Shown piece by piece: positions 24,761 through 33,788 of a DNA stretch of 64,000 bases (within the stretch, counting starts at the first letter, position 1; every line of letters starts with the position of its first letter). Location of the stretch: NCBI GenBank assembly GCA_937890595.1, contig CALADM010000036.1, positions 34,386 through 98,385 of the forward strand, written 5' to 3'. The notes under the pieces were generated by a model. The model was not told the origin of the DNA. It was given only the letters and a program-made list of their open reading frames with translations, and did not search any database. The position numbers were made by a program, and so were the translations under genes. Origin of the DNA: CAJMNU01 sp905214855 (lineage in GTDB: Bacteria; Bacillota; Clostridia; Lachnospirales; Lachnospiraceae).

Positions 24761-26857
24761 TCACAAATTCCATGCATTTGTGAATATAGCAGCTCCATAA
24801 GGAGCTAAATCTGCTTTTAAAATACCATCTTTAATCTCATACACCACTGCGCCTACATTATATCCCTTTTCGTCCGTCTTCATAATACGTTCCACACGTT
24901 CTCCATCCTCAAAACCAATCTGCCATGCCGGAATCTCCACACAACAGGATTCTGCTGAAGTGCTGACTGCTATGATAGCTCTGCTTTCTTTCTGAAAACG
25001 TCCATAAGCAATAAAATTCTTCTCTTCTACCAATTCCTTCAAAGATCCTCTCCGCAGTGCAGCAATACGCATATGAATACCAGTCATATAGCGATGAAAT
25101 TCAATCAATTCTTGATCCTCACCGCCCCACGGATATGTCCGTCTGTTATCTGGATCTGTCCATCCACAAACTCCAGCTTCATCTCCATAATAAATCGTTG
25201 GACATCCTGGCCATGTCATCTGGATCACAACTCCAGCACGAAACAGACCATAATTCAGTCCATTTTCTGCTGCCTCACTTCCACGATCTGCCAATCGCCC
25301 TCTCATACGGTTCGTTCGTGTCAAGAAACGGGAATGATCATGATTGGACAGCTCATTCATTGCTGTGTTCAAAGAATTTGTCTGCATCCGCACCATGTGA
25401 TACTTCATCGAATTAAAAAAGGCATGACCATCACCATACAGATCTGGTCTCTCTTCATCACTGTGTTTTTCCAGCCCTGTCAAAAACCAAGTCACAGGTT
25501 CCATAAATGCATCATAATTCATAACAGAATCCCACTGTGTTCCATCCAGCCAAGGCTGAGGATCTCCATAATGCTCTGCCAAAATGATCGCATTGGGGTT
25601 TGCCTCTTTTACTGCATCACGGAATTTTTTCCAAAACTCATGATTATATTCCAAAGAGCTCCCCAGATCCGCTGCCACATCCAGTCTCCATCCATCTACA
25701 TTGTATGGAGGACTCACCCATTTTTTTGCAATATTTAAAATATACTCTTCCAGACTCAACTCATTTCCAGAAGTCTTTGCATGTTCATAGTTCAACTTTG
25801 GAAGCGTATCATGCCCCCACCAACCATCATATTCGCTGTTATATGGCCATCCTTCCTCATTATAAAACTTAAAAAATGAATGATATGGGCTGTCTTTTGA
25901 GACATAAGCGCCAGCTTCATAAAAACACTCACTTTTCTCATAAATCTTCTCTCGATCCAACCACTTATTAAAAGAACCACAATGATTAAATACACCATCT
26001 AAAATGACTTTCATCCCACGTTTGTGTACTTCCTCTACAAATCTGGCAAAAAATTCATCACTTGCTTTCAAGTTCTCCTGATCTGTTGTACGGATACGAT
26101 AACGCTGTGCATGTTCATTATCATTTTCACCCTCTGGTACTGCGCTTCCTCTGTCTCTCACGATCACACCATAATGCGGATCAATATGTTCATAATCCTG
26201 ACAATCATATTTGTGATTAGATGGAGACACAAAAACAGGACTTAGATAAATCACTTCCACCCAAAGACTCTTAAGATAATCTAATTTATCTAAAATCCCC
26301 TGTAAATCTCCCCCATAGAAACGTCGTACATCCATCACAGCAATCTTCTCATCCCATTCTTTCACCCGCTCTACTGGCTGATTGATGTAGATATATTCCC
26401 TGTCAACGACATCGTTGCTAAAGTCTCCATTACAAAAACGGTCCACATAAATTTGGTACATCAGTGCACCCTGTGCCCAGATCGGAATATGAAATCCCGG
26501 AGTGATACAAAAACTAAATCCACTCCAAGTATCATCCACTACTCCAAGACGATTATAATAACAACTTTCTTTTCCACGTTTTATTTCAAAAAAATAGCGG
26601 ATCGGTTTATCGCCTACCGTAATTGTTGTCTCAAAATAATCAAAATACGTTTCCTGCTTTACTAAAAGCATTTCTATTTCTTTATCGGTTTCATCATCTA
26701 CCCAAAATACTTGCTCCACGTTGTCATGAGCTGTTCGGAAACGGATCGTTACAGTGTCACCTGGGTCTGGTTCTGCAGGAATTCTATAATCCTCTGTCTC
26801 ATCACTGAATAGTGCCTCAAGATGAATTCCTTTATTCTTTTTTAATATTTTTTCCAT
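24761..26857 (-). CDS. Glycoside hydrolase family 13 (neopullulanase / cyclomaltodextrinase type)
   Basis: A 698-residue amylase-family enzyme with an N-terminal beta domain (1-120) and the GH13 barrel. Region I is VILDGVFNHCG, the nucleophile is Asp393 in GWRLDVAAD, the acid/base is Glu428 in IILAEHYGD and the third Asp is 507 in LSNHDHSR. No signal peptide is seen, so it probably acts on maltodextrins in the cytoplasm, in line with the glgC/glgD genes elsewhere in the window. The N-terminal domain and YQIYVDRFCNGD resemble neopullulanase and cyclomaltodextrinase. The ATG at 26857 is preferred because AAAGGGGAAAGGAT lies directly before it. Confidence 0.9.
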   Translation of the reverse strand: MEKILKKNKGIHLEALFSDETEDYRIPAEPDPGDTVTIRFRTAHDNVEQVFWVDDETDKEIEMLLVKQETYFDYFETTITVGDKPIRYFFEIKRGKESCYYNRLGVVDDTWSGFSFCITPGFHIPIWAQGALMYQIYVDRFCNGDFSNDVVDREYIYINQPVERVKEWDEKIAVMDVRRFYGGDLQGILDKLDYLKSLWVEVIYLSPVFVSPSNHKYDCQDYEHIDPHYGVIVRDRGSAVPEGENDNEHAQRYRIRTTDQENLKASDEFFARFVEEVHKRGMKVILDGVFNHCGSFNKWLDREKIYEKSECFYEAGAYVSKDSPYHSFFKFYNEEGWPYNSEYDGWWGHDTLPKLNYEHAKTSGNELSLEEYILNIAKKWVSPPYNVDGWRLDVAADLGSSLEYNHEFWKKFRDAVKEANPNAIILAEHYGDPQPWLDGTQWDSVMNYDAFMEPVTWFLTGLEKHSDEERPDLYGDGHAFFNSMKYHMVRMQTNSLNTAMNELSNHDHSRFLTRTNRMRGRLADRGSEAAENGLNYGLFRAGVVIQMTWPGCPTIYYGDEAGVCGWTDPDNRRTYPWGGEDQELIEFHRYMTGIHMRIAALRRGSLKELVEEKNFIAYGRFQKESRAIIAVSTSAESCCVEIPAWQIGFEDGERVERIMKTDEKGYNVGAVVYEIKDGILKADLAPYGAAIFTNAWNL

Positions 26858-26942
26858 ATCCTTTCCCCTTTCAGATTCCAAACAACTATCTTACTTCTAT
26901 TTTATATGATTCCCATAATTTCCACAACCAAATCTTTAAAGA

Positions 26943-26972
26943 AAAAAGACCAGCGGGGTAGCTGGTCTTTTT
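26943..26972. terminator. Bidirectional terminator between ftsH and the GH13 gene
   Basis: AAAAAGACCAGC (26943-26954), loop GGGGTA, GCTGGTCTTTTT (26961-26972). The perfect 12-bp stem has T runs on both strands. Its main role is to end the leftward spoIIE-ftsH transcript. The remaining 240 bases up to 27215 show no gene. Confidence 0.85.
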
Positions 26973-27215
26973 AGGAGAAGGTATTTCGTTTCTTATGGGG
27001 TGTAGCAAAAACTATATAATGTATTGGGGGGGTTACGTCTATTATAATAGCATAACGTTCTCAAAAAGTCTGCACAAAGTTCCATTTTTTTGTGATTTAT
27101 TTTTGTGCAGTTTCCTGTCACATCTTTTTTATCCCAATTTTTTATATTGTAATTTTGCACGAAAGATATCATCTGTCAGAACAGATCCTAGGCTCTCTCT
27201 ATTCTTTTTCTTTCC

Positions 27216-29045
27216 CTATACACTCTCTTCTGTCTTTGAAACATCAAACAATGCTTCAAATTCTACCTGCCCAATCTTTTCTTTTTCCATCAGAAGTTCA
27301 CAACATTTCTGTAATTGCACTTCATGCTGGCGGATGATCGCCTTAGCCTTCGCATGGCATTCATCAATGATCCTTTTTACCTCACTATCAATCACAGCTG
27401 CCACATTTTCTCCATATGCCTTTGTATGTGCCAGATCACGTCCAATGAAGATTTCCTCATCATCGCTGCCATAATTGATCATGCCGATCTTCTCTGACAT
27501 ACCATACTGTGTGACCATTGCTCTGGCAATGGAAGTCGCCTGCTTGATGTCCTGAGATGCCCCAGTGGTAATATCATCACAGACCAATTCCTCTGCGATC
27601 CTGCCACCCAGAGATACCATGATCTCCTGAAGCATCTTTCCCTTTGTCATATGCATCTCATCTTTTTCAGGCAATGGCATGGTATATCCGGCTGCTCCCA
27701 CTCCTGTCGGGATAATGGAAACAGTATGGACTGGTCCTACATCTGGAAGAACATGAAACAAAATTGCATGACCTGCCTCATGATATGCAGTAATTCTCTT
27801 ATCTTTCTCAGAGATGACCTTGCTGTGTTTCTCTGCACCAATTCCTACTTTTACAAATGCCTTGTCAATGTCTGCCTGTGAAATAAATGCATGACCTTCT
27901 TTTGCTGTCAAAATTGCAGCCTCATTCATCAGGTTTTCCAGATCTGCACCTGTAAATCCGGATGTTGTCTGTGCCACACGGCGCAGATCCACATCATCAG
28001 CCAATGGCTTCGCCTTTGTGTGTACCTGAAGGATTTCTTCCCTTCCTTTCACATCTGGTCGTCCTACAGCTACTTTTCTGTCAAAACGTCCAGGTCTAAG
28101 GATCGCAGGATCCAGAATATCCACACGGTTTGTCGCTGCCATCACAATGATCCCTTCATTGACACCAAATCCATCCATCTCCACTAACAGCTGGTTTAAT
28201 GTCTGTTCTCTCTCATCATGACCGCCGCCCATTCCAGTTCCTCGTCTTCTTGCCACAGCATCAATCTCATCGATAAATACAATACACGGAGAATTCTTTT
28301 TTGCTTCCTCAAACAAGTCTCTGACACGAGATGCGCCGACACCGACGAACATCTCCACAAAATCTGAACCTGAGATACTAAAGAATGGAACACCAGCCTC
28401 ACCAGCCACTGCTTTCGCCAAAAGGGTTTTACCAGTTCCCGGAGGTCCTACCAAAATCACACCTTTCGGAATTCTTGCTCCTACTTTTGTATATTTTGCA
28501 GGATTTTTCAGAAAATCCACAATCTCCTGCAATTCTTCTTTTTCTTCATCCAGACCTGCAACAGACTTGAAGCTCACTTTACCTGTCTCCTGACTCATCT
28601 TGGCTCTGCTCTTTCCAAAATTCATCATCTTTGCATTAGCTCCGCCTCCGGATGCTTTGGCGTTCATCATCATAAAGAGAACGATCAGCATCACTGCGGA
28701 AACTCCCACAGGAATTAGCATTGTCAGCATATAGTTTTCCCTAGGAACATCAGATGTTACAAAATCGATCTTCCTCTCTTTTAATTCCTCCTGTGCCTCC
28801 AGCACATCAGAGACATTGATAACACCGGAATTTCCGTTTTTCAGCTCTACCTTTACCTGTCCTGTAGGTGTCTGCTTATTCTGGATCACATATGCCATTT
28901 CAACCTCACCAGAATTTAACACCATTTGATACTCTGTATAAGATAGGGTATCCCACATATTATTTCCCCATAATGTGGTCACTACCATGATCAGAATAGC
29001 AAATATAATCAGATAAAAAAATCCATTATATGGTTGTCGTTTCAA
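27216..29045 (-). CDS. ftsH: ATP-dependent zinc metalloprotease FtsH
   Basis: A 609-residue membrane protease that degrades unneeded or damaged membrane and regulatory proteins. It has two membrane helices (about 9-27 and 107-127) and an AAA domain with Walker A GPPGTGKT (200-207), Walker B CIVFIDEID (254-262) and the second region of homology NRVDILDPAILRPGR (306-320). The zinc site is HEAGH (422-426). It is the last gene of the spoIIE, tilS, hpt, ftsH cluster, 14 bases after hpt, the same order as in Bacillus. Confidence 0.96.
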   Translation of the reverse strand: MKRQPYNGFFYLIIFAILIMVVTTLWGNNMWDTLSYTEYQMVLNSGEVEMAYVIQNKQTPTGQVKVELKNGNSGVINVSDVLEAQEELKERKIDFVTSDVPRENYMLTMLIPVGVSAVMLIVLFMMMNAKASGGGANAKMMNFGKSRAKMSQETGKVSFKSVAGLDEEKEELQEIVDFLKNPAKYTKVGARIPKGVILVGPPGTGKTLLAKAVAGEAGVPFFSISGSDFVEMFVGVGASRVRDLFEEAKKNSPCIVFIDEIDAVARRRGTGMGGGHDEREQTLNQLLVEMDGFGVNEGIIVMAATNRVDILDPAILRPGRFDRKVAVGRPDVKGREEILQVHTKAKPLADDVDLRRVAQTTSGFTGADLENLMNEAAILTAKEGHAFISQADIDKAFVKVGIGAEKHSKVISEKDKRITAYHEAGHAILFHVLPDVGPVHTVSIIPTGVGAAGYTMPLPEKDEMHMTKGKMLQEIMVSLGGRIAEELVCDDITTGASQDIKQATSIARAMVTQYGMSEKIGMINYGSDDEEIFIGRDLAHTKAYGENVAAVIDSEVKRIIDECHAKAKAIIRQHEVQLQKCCELLMEKEKIGQVEFEALFDVSKTEESV

Positions 29046-29059
29046 AGAAAAAATCCTCC

Positions 29060-29587
29060 TTACTGCAGTTCAACTACGCCAATATATGGGAGATTTCTAT
29101 ACTTCTGGTCATAATCCAAACCATATCCCACAACAAATTCATCCGGAATAGTGAAACAGGTATAGCGCACCTGTACCTGCTTTTTCACACGGCGCTCCGG
29201 CTTATCCAACAAAGTACATAACTGTATGCTTGCTGGATTTCTCTGCTTTAATACCTCGATCAGATAAGAAAGTGTACGTCCGGAATCAATGATATCCTCA
29301 ACAATCAGAACGTTCTTTCCCTCCAAAGGTTCATCTAAATCCTTGACGATCTTGACTACACCACTGGATTCTGTTCCTGAACCATAACTAGATACAGACA
29401 TAAAATCCAAGCTGACCGGCACAGTCAGACGCTTTGCCAACTCACAGGTAAAAAACACACCACCCTTTAAAATACAGATCAAGTGCAGTTTCTTTCCTGC
29501 ATAATCTTTGCTGATCTCTGCCGCAACTTCACTGATTCTTGCATTTACTTCTTCTTCATTTAATAGTACACGAATCTTATCTTCCAT
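29060..29587 (-). CDS. hpt: Hypoxanthine phosphoribosyltransferase
   Basis: A 175-residue purine-salvage enzyme making IMP or GMP from hypoxanthine or guanine and PRPP. The PRPP-binding motif is VLIVEDIIDSGRTLSYL; the PPi loop is LICILKGGVFF and the base-binding part DEFVVGYGLDYDQKYRNLPYIG. I chose the ATG at 29587, with GGAGGAACAGAGG before it, over an in-frame start 15 bases upstream. Its start overlaps the end of tilS by 11 bases, so translation of the two is coupled. The neighbour order matches Bacillus hprT. Confidence 0.93.
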   Translation of the reverse strand: MEDKIRVLLNEEEVNARISEVAAEISKDYAGKKLHLICILKGGVFFTCELAKRLTVPVSLDFMSVSSYGSGTESSGVVKIVKDLDEPLEGKNVLIVEDIIDSGRTLSYLIEVLKQRNPASIQLCTLLDKPERRVKKQVQVRYTCFTIPDEFVVGYGLDYDQKYRNLPYIGVVELQ

Positions 29588-31022
29588 CCTCTGTTCCTCC
29601 ATCGTATTTTATTTGTAAAATTGTTTTGGTATCCTCTGTTACTTTGTACATTTCACTGATACGGTAACCGACAATCCACATAATATGGCTGCCATCCGCC
29701 GCCAGATCAATGCTGTCCCGAATCTCTTTGGGAATCTTTTCATGGATCATATATTCCTTCACTGATTTCTTTCCTCCGCCCTTGATCGTAATAAAATCAC
29801 CAGGCTGTCTGTGCCTAAAAGATACCGTATCTTTTATTTTATCATAATCAAACCATTTCGTATACTGATTTTGAGGAATTTCCATCCCTTTTTCATAGCA
29901 GAATTTAGTAAGATGATAGTGTCCCAGTTTGTTTTCCTTCTCATTAGTCCACTCCCCCACTATTTTTTCTTCTGATATGCCATACTCCTGTTTCCCTTGC
30001 TCTCTCTTGCTTCTTTTCTCCTCCGTTCTTTCCTTTGTGATCCATATACCTTCATAGACTCTTTTTACCTGAATCCCGTTTGGCAGATTGATTTCTTTCC
30101 CAACCTGCTTTTTCAACAATTCCCGAACTGCCTCTACATGTACCCCTCCAATGTCTTTTCTGCTTTTACATACATCTTCCAAAGCCATTTGGATCAGACA
30201 GCTTCGAATTGCCGGATGTTGCTGCTCAAAATATTCTTGAATGATCCTGACACCATTTTTTTCTTTTTTTACAATATCAGGATAGCATTTTTCAGCACTG
30301 TATTCCAAAAATTCTTCTGCCTGAGCGATCCGTTCCCCGCTTTTTACAATATGAGAAATCGCTTCCACATTGACATATTGTTTCACCCATGGAAGCAATT
30401 CTTTACGGATCCGATTGCGCATATATTGCGTTTCCTGATTTGTAGAGTCCTCACACCAGTCCAAAGATTCCTTTTTCAAAAACTCTGTGATCTCCTCTTT
30501 CTCTACACATAAAAGAGGTCGAAAAATTCTTCCCCTCACAGGAGTAATACCAGATAAGCCTCTAAGACCACTTCCTCGGAACATATGATATAAAATAGTC
30601 TCTGCATTATCTCCCATATGATGCGCTGTAGCAATTTTACAAAATCTGCCGTCCTGTATCTCTTCATCCCACTCAGTTGCATAACGTTCCAGTTCCTGAT
30701 ATCGGACTATTCTTCCTGCCTCTTCCAGTGTCATTTTATTCTGTAACGCAAGTTCCTTTACATTTTTTTTGATCATACGACACGGAATCTGAAATCTATC
30801 ACAAAGTTCCTTTGTAAACGCAGCGTCCCTGTCTGCCTCTGCCCCACGAATCCCATGATGTACATGCAAAGCCCGCAAGGTAATCTCTCCTCTTTGCGCC
30901 AACCTGACAAGCATCACAAAAAGGCAGACAGAATCTGCCCCTCCTGATACTGCTGCGATCACCCGATCATTCTTCTGGATCATCTGGTTTTGCTCTATAA
31001 ACTTTTGTACTTTATTCCACAT
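29577..31022 (-). CDS. tilS: tRNA(Ile)-lysidine synthetase
   Basis: A 481-residue essential enzyme that converts cytidine 34 of tRNA-Ile(CAT) to lysidine so that it reads AUA. The ATP pyrophosphatase loop is VSGGADS (25-31), followed by LHVHHGIRGAEADRDA and ATAHHMGDNAETILYHMFRGSG. The C-terminal domain (about 380-470) with FRHRQPGDFI binds tRNA. A charged insert of low similarity (about 330-365, rich in Glu/Lys) lies between the parts. It is read between spoIIE and hpt. Confidence 0.93.
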   Translation of the reverse strand: MWNKVQKFIEQNQMIQKNDRVIAAVSGGADSVCLFVMLVRLAQRGEITLRALHVHHGIRGAEADRDAAFTKELCDRFQIPCRMIKKNVKELALQNKMTLEEAGRIVRYQELERYATEWDEEIQDGRFCKIATAHHMGDNAETILYHMFRGSGLRGLSGITPVRGRIFRPLLCVEKEEITEFLKKESLDWCEDSTNQETQYMRNRIRKELLPWVKQYVNVEAISHIVKSGERIAQAEEFLEYSAEKCYPDIVKKEKNGVRIIQEYFEQQHPAIRSCLIQMALEDVCKSRKDIGGVHVEAVRELLKKQVGKEINLPNGIQVKRVYEGIWITKERTEEKRSKREQGKQEYGISEEKIVGEWTNEKENKLGHYHLTKFCYEKGMEIPQNQYTKWFDYDKIKDTVSFRHRQPGDFITIKGGGKKSVKEYMIHEKIPKEIRDSIDLAADGSHIMWIVGYRISEMYKVTEDTKTILQIKYDGGTEDGR

Positions 31023-31094
31023 TGTTTTCTATCTGATGTCCTCTCTTTCCATGTTCTCTATCTACTTCCATCTCTTTCCATTTTTTCCATATAT

Positions 31095-32507
31095 CTATTT
31101 TTTCCAAATGCCTGCTGTTAAAACCGTCATATCATCTCTCATACTTTCCTCATCTCCGGATAATGCAAAACGCAAAATTCTTTCTGCCATATCCTGAGGT
31201 GTCCTAACTGGTATATGTGATAAAAATTCTTTCATAGATGCCTCTTTGTCTTCTCCCGGCATTGCGTCCAGCACACCATCACTCATCATCACAATACGAT
31301 TGTTATTCCATAGTTTTCTTGATATCAAAGTCGGCTCTACAGGACTTAATACACCCATAGGAACAGTATCAGCTTCCAACACTTCTACTCCATCTTCTCC
31401 AAGCAAAAATGTTGCTACAGCTCCAAATTTCATTGCTTCCAATAATCCGGTACTAAGATCCACACAGCACAGATCCATAGTTGCCGGGTGCTGTTCATCG
31501 CCTGTCATCATAAAAACCGTATTCACCATTTTAAGTGCTGTTCTTGCAGAAAAACCAGCTTCTAAAAGCTGTTCCATTAATTCTATGATCCTTTTACTCT
31601 CTGATGCTGCCTGTTCTCCACTTCCCATGCCATCAGACAAACTGAGGATCACCTGACGTGGAAACGTCTCTTTATATGTATAATTGTCACCTGACACTTC
31701 TCCCTTTGCCTTAGAGCGTCTTGCTACTCCATAAAGCATCATATATGTTCCTTCCTCCACCAGACGGATCGTGGAAGGCTTTTTTGAAATTACCTGTTTC
31801 TCTCCTCTATCCGGAATCCATGCATTGCTTCCCATCGCCTGACCAAAAATCATAGAGATTTCTTTGGTTGTAATATAATTTCCTCCTCCCACAGAAACGG
31901 TAAGGTATGCTTCTTTCTGACTTTTCCCATGTTCCAAGAGCAACATATGGTGCAGACGGATCCTTTGTTTTTTAAACTGCTTTTTTACTTTTTCCCGCCA
32001 TTCCATTGTAATATCTGCTGTTTGTTCCATTCTCACAGAAAACTCTTCCATTATCATAGATAATTCCTTGAATTGTTCCACCATTGCATCACGGCTCTCC
32101 AAAAAGCGGTTTTTCCACAGCAGATTCATAGAAGCACGATTCAGATTTCGATTGAGCTGTCCAACATACTCTTCTCTGCGTCTGCACATACGTCCAAATG
32201 ACTGAGGCAGATCCCCCTCCTCCACATTTCCTTTTTCCTCAAATACTTCCAGCAAATGGGTCGGATGTTCTTCTCTTTCTAAACTTTCATCATACACACT
32301 GCAATTTTTACATTCCCCACATACCAATGTGGCTGTCATCTGCATTGCAGCAAGTGCATCCTTTCTGGACAATGTATTCTCCTTACATATATCATCAGCA
32401 AAAGCCTGTGACAGACCATCAAAAGACCATGCCAATGCTTTCAGTTTTCTGGCGGCGTATCCCCCCGCATCCTGCATACAACTGCGAATCATCTTCTTTC
32501 TAAACAC
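31095..32507 (-). CDS. spoIIE: Stage II sporulation protein E, short form without membrane domain
   Basis: A 470-residue protein. The C-terminal 210 residues are the PP2C-type phosphatase (ILSLSDGMGSGEQAASES, MDLCCVDLSTGLLEAMKFGA, IVMMSDGVLDAM, RDDMTVLTAGIWKK) that activates sigma F in the forespore by dephosphorylating SpoIIAA. The middle region includes CGECKNCSVYD, also found in SpoIIE. Bacillus SpoIIE is about 827 residues with ten N-terminal membrane helices; here no membrane segment is visible. A GTG start at 32507 with AGGAGGG before it, and a full promoter just upstream, show this is the native start and not a broken gene. Confidence 0.88.
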   Translation of the reverse strand: MFRKKMIRSCMQDAGGYAARKLKALAWSFDGLSQAFADDICKENTLSRKDALAAMQMTATLVCGECKNCSVYDESLEREEHPTHLLEVFEEKGNVEEGDLPQSFGRMCRRREEYVGQLNRNLNRASMNLLWKNRFLESRDAMVEQFKELSMIMEEFSVRMEQTADITMEWREKVKKQFKKQRIRLHHMLLLEHGKSQKEAYLTVSVGGGNYITTKEISMIFGQAMGSNAWIPDRGEKQVISKKPSTIRLVEEGTYMMLYGVARRSKAKGEVSGDNYTYKETFPRQVILSLSDGMGSGEQAASESKRIIELMEQLLEAGFSARTALKMVNTVFMMTGDEQHPATMDLCCVDLSTGLLEAMKFGAVATFLLGEDGVEVLEADTVPMGVLSPVEPTLISRKLWNNNRIVMMSDGVLDAMPGEDKEASMKEFLSHIPVRTPQDMAERILRFALSGDEESMRDDMTVLTAGIWKK

Positions 32508-32536
32508 AAAAATCCCTCCTAACCTGCATAGCTCTC

Positions 32537-32603
32537 ATTATATACAGGATGAAGGGAAATATTTGTCAAACAGATTACAAATAGCAGGAAATCTTCTGAC
32601 AAA
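32537..32603 (-). promoter_or_regulatory. Spo0A-type promoter of spoIIE
   Basis: On the minus strand TTGACA (32569-32564) and TATAAT (32542-32537) are separated by 21 bases, the unusual spacing known for Spo0A-dependent sigma-A promoters of Bacillus spoIIE and spoIIG. A 0A box, TTTGTCAAA, lies on the plus strand at 32562-32570 over the -35. A second near match, TTTGTCAGAA, lies on the minus strand at 32594-32603. Confidence 0.7.
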
Positions 32604-32612
32604 TTTCCTGCT
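32583..32612 (-). terminator. Hairpin at the end of divIC
   Basis: AGCAGGAAAT (32583-32592) and ATTTCCTGCT (32603-32612) form a perfect 10-bp stem that overlaps the divIC stop codon. The T tract after it is weak (ATTTGTAATC). Its loop coincides with the second 0A box. Confidence 0.6.
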
Positions 32613-32928
32613 ACTTAGACGGTTTCAGCAAAATCTCGTCAGGATATACCAATCCCAACTTCTCTTTTGCCATCTTTTCAATGTATTCCTTCGTCTGAAC
32701 ATAAATCTGCTCCTGTGCCAGTTCCTCTGCTTCCTTGCTCTCCTCTGCCACCTGAGACTCTAAAATTATTTCTTTATCATAATATTCCATATTTTTTTCT
32801 TTTAACTCATTTCCTCTGATATGGACAACCACTGCCAAAAGCAAAACTACAAAAGTAGCACCAAACAATGTCATATGATTTGCCCAACGGCTATCTCTGT
32901 GCCGTGTCTTTCGCCTTACTTTTCCCAT
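32611..32928 (-). CDS. divIC: Cell division protein DivIC (septum formation initiator family)
   Basis: A 105-residue protein with a short basic cytoplasmic part (MGKVRRKTRHRDSRW), one membrane helix (FGATFVVLLLAVVVHI) and an extracellular coiled coil (about 45-85). It ends with AKEKLGLVYPDEILLKPSK, the conserved FtsB/DivIC end. With FtsL and DivIB it forms a late divisome complex. I chose ATG 32928, preceded by GTTGGTGAGAAG, because the frame upstream of it lacks similarity and would add 21 residues. The gene lies between yabQ and spoIIE as in Bacillus. Confidence 0.88.
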   Translation of the reverse strand: MGKVRRKTRHRDSRWANHMTLFGATFVVLLLAVVVHIRGNELKEKNMEYYDKEIILESQVAEESKEAEELAQEQIYVQTKEYIEKMAKEKLGLVYPDEILLKPSK

Positions 32929-33046
32929 CTTCTCACCAACTTCTCTCAGTCCCAAAACATATGTCCCTGTCTTTGCTGTCCCCTTACACAATTGATTGCT
33001 TTTATAATACAGGTACTTTTCCCCACTTATCTTTACTGTGAAAACA

Positions 33047-33379
33047 TTATCTTCTTTTTTTCATATTAAAGGATTTCTTTATTTTTTTCAATACTTTTCT
33101 CAAAATAAGACTGATTGTAAGATTATACAAGACCATTCCAATAAAAAAAGCAAAAATAGCATATCCTCTCAAGTTTCCATCGTTTTCATAATAAAATAAA
33201 GCAAACAGACGGACCGCTACATAGATCCAGTATACCATATCTTCCAATCCTACACAGACAGTGTGATGAGGGATTATTTGACGAAACAGGCGCAGACCAT
33301 CATAAAAAACCAGAAGCCAGATTCCAAGTCCAAAACTGCACCATAACAGATGCATTTCATAATAAATATCTTCACTCAT
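33047..33379 (-). CDS. yabQ: Spore cortex protein YabQ
   Basis: A 110-residue membrane protein with about three helices (LLWCSFGLGIWLLVFYDGL, MVYWIYVAVRLFALFYY, GYAIFAFFIGMVLYNL) and a basic C-terminal tail ending NMKKRR. YabQ is required for spore cortex formation in Bacillus and sits in the outer forespore membrane. The identity rests on this profile plus its place directly after yabP, which it abuts without a gap. Confidence 0.85.
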   Translation of the reverse strand: MSEDIYYEMHLLWCSFGLGIWLLVFYDGLRLFRQIIPHHTVCVGLEDMVYWIYVAVRLFALFYYENDGNLRGYAIFAFFIGMVLYNLTISLILRKVLKKIKKSFNMKKRR

Positions 33380-33664
33380 TTATTTAAACAACCTAGCAAA
33401 TAAAGATTCTCCTGATTTTCGATGCGCCTCATTTGAAGAATATACCAGACTGTCTGCTGTCCCGTCTAAATCTGCTTCTCCTTTTTCCAGCATCAGCCGC
33501 TTCACATGCAGCCCTTTTCCTTTTATAGTAAGAAGCCCCATATCCGTATCTAAAATGACCTGTGACTCGTCAAAAGAAACTACCTCCCGCACTCCTGTGA
33601 TCTCCAGCCGTTCCCTGTTCGCCAGAGAAATATGGTGTTCTCGGAAATTTACCTTTTCTTCCAT
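33380..33664 (-). CDS. yabP: Sporulation protein YabP
   Basis: A 94-residue YabP/YqfC-family protein: HHISLANRERLEITGVREVVSFDES, then ILDTDMGLLTIKGKGLHVKRL. In Bacillus the gene is expressed in the mother cell. The ATG at 33664 is used because AAGGGG lies 9 bases upstream; the in-frame TTG just before has no separate signal. That Shine-Dalgarno lies in the 3' arm of a strong terminator-like hairpin (33669-33717), so access to it may be controlled. Confidence 0.88.
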   Translation of the reverse strand: MEEKVNFREHHISLANRERLEITGVREVVSFDESQVILDTDMGLLTIKGKGLHVKRLMLEKGEADLDGTADSLVYSSNEAHRKSGESLFARLFK

Positions 33665-33717
33665 CAAAAAAATCCCCTTGATATACCTTTCTTGTTAGAG
33701 TATATTAAGGGGATTTT
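33665..33717 (-). terminator. Terminator-like hairpin that contains the yabP ribosome binding site
   Basis: On the minus strand AAAATCCCCTTAATATAC (33717-33700) pairs with GTATATCAAGGGGATTTT (33686-33669) over 18 positions with one mismatch, followed by a run of T. AAGGGG in the second arm is the yabP Shine-Dalgarno and the ATG follows directly. The structure separates the upstream HU-rqcP transcript from yabP-yabQ. Confidence 0.8.
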
Positions 33718-33788
33718 ATCTCTATTCCATTTATAGATCTGGAAAGACTGCAAATATATTTCCTTTTATATCTATAAGTACTTATGTA

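Noticed and set aside
32329..32763. Plus-strand frames opposite spoIIE and divIC
   Set aside because: They are antisense to clearly recognised genes and show no protein-like composition.
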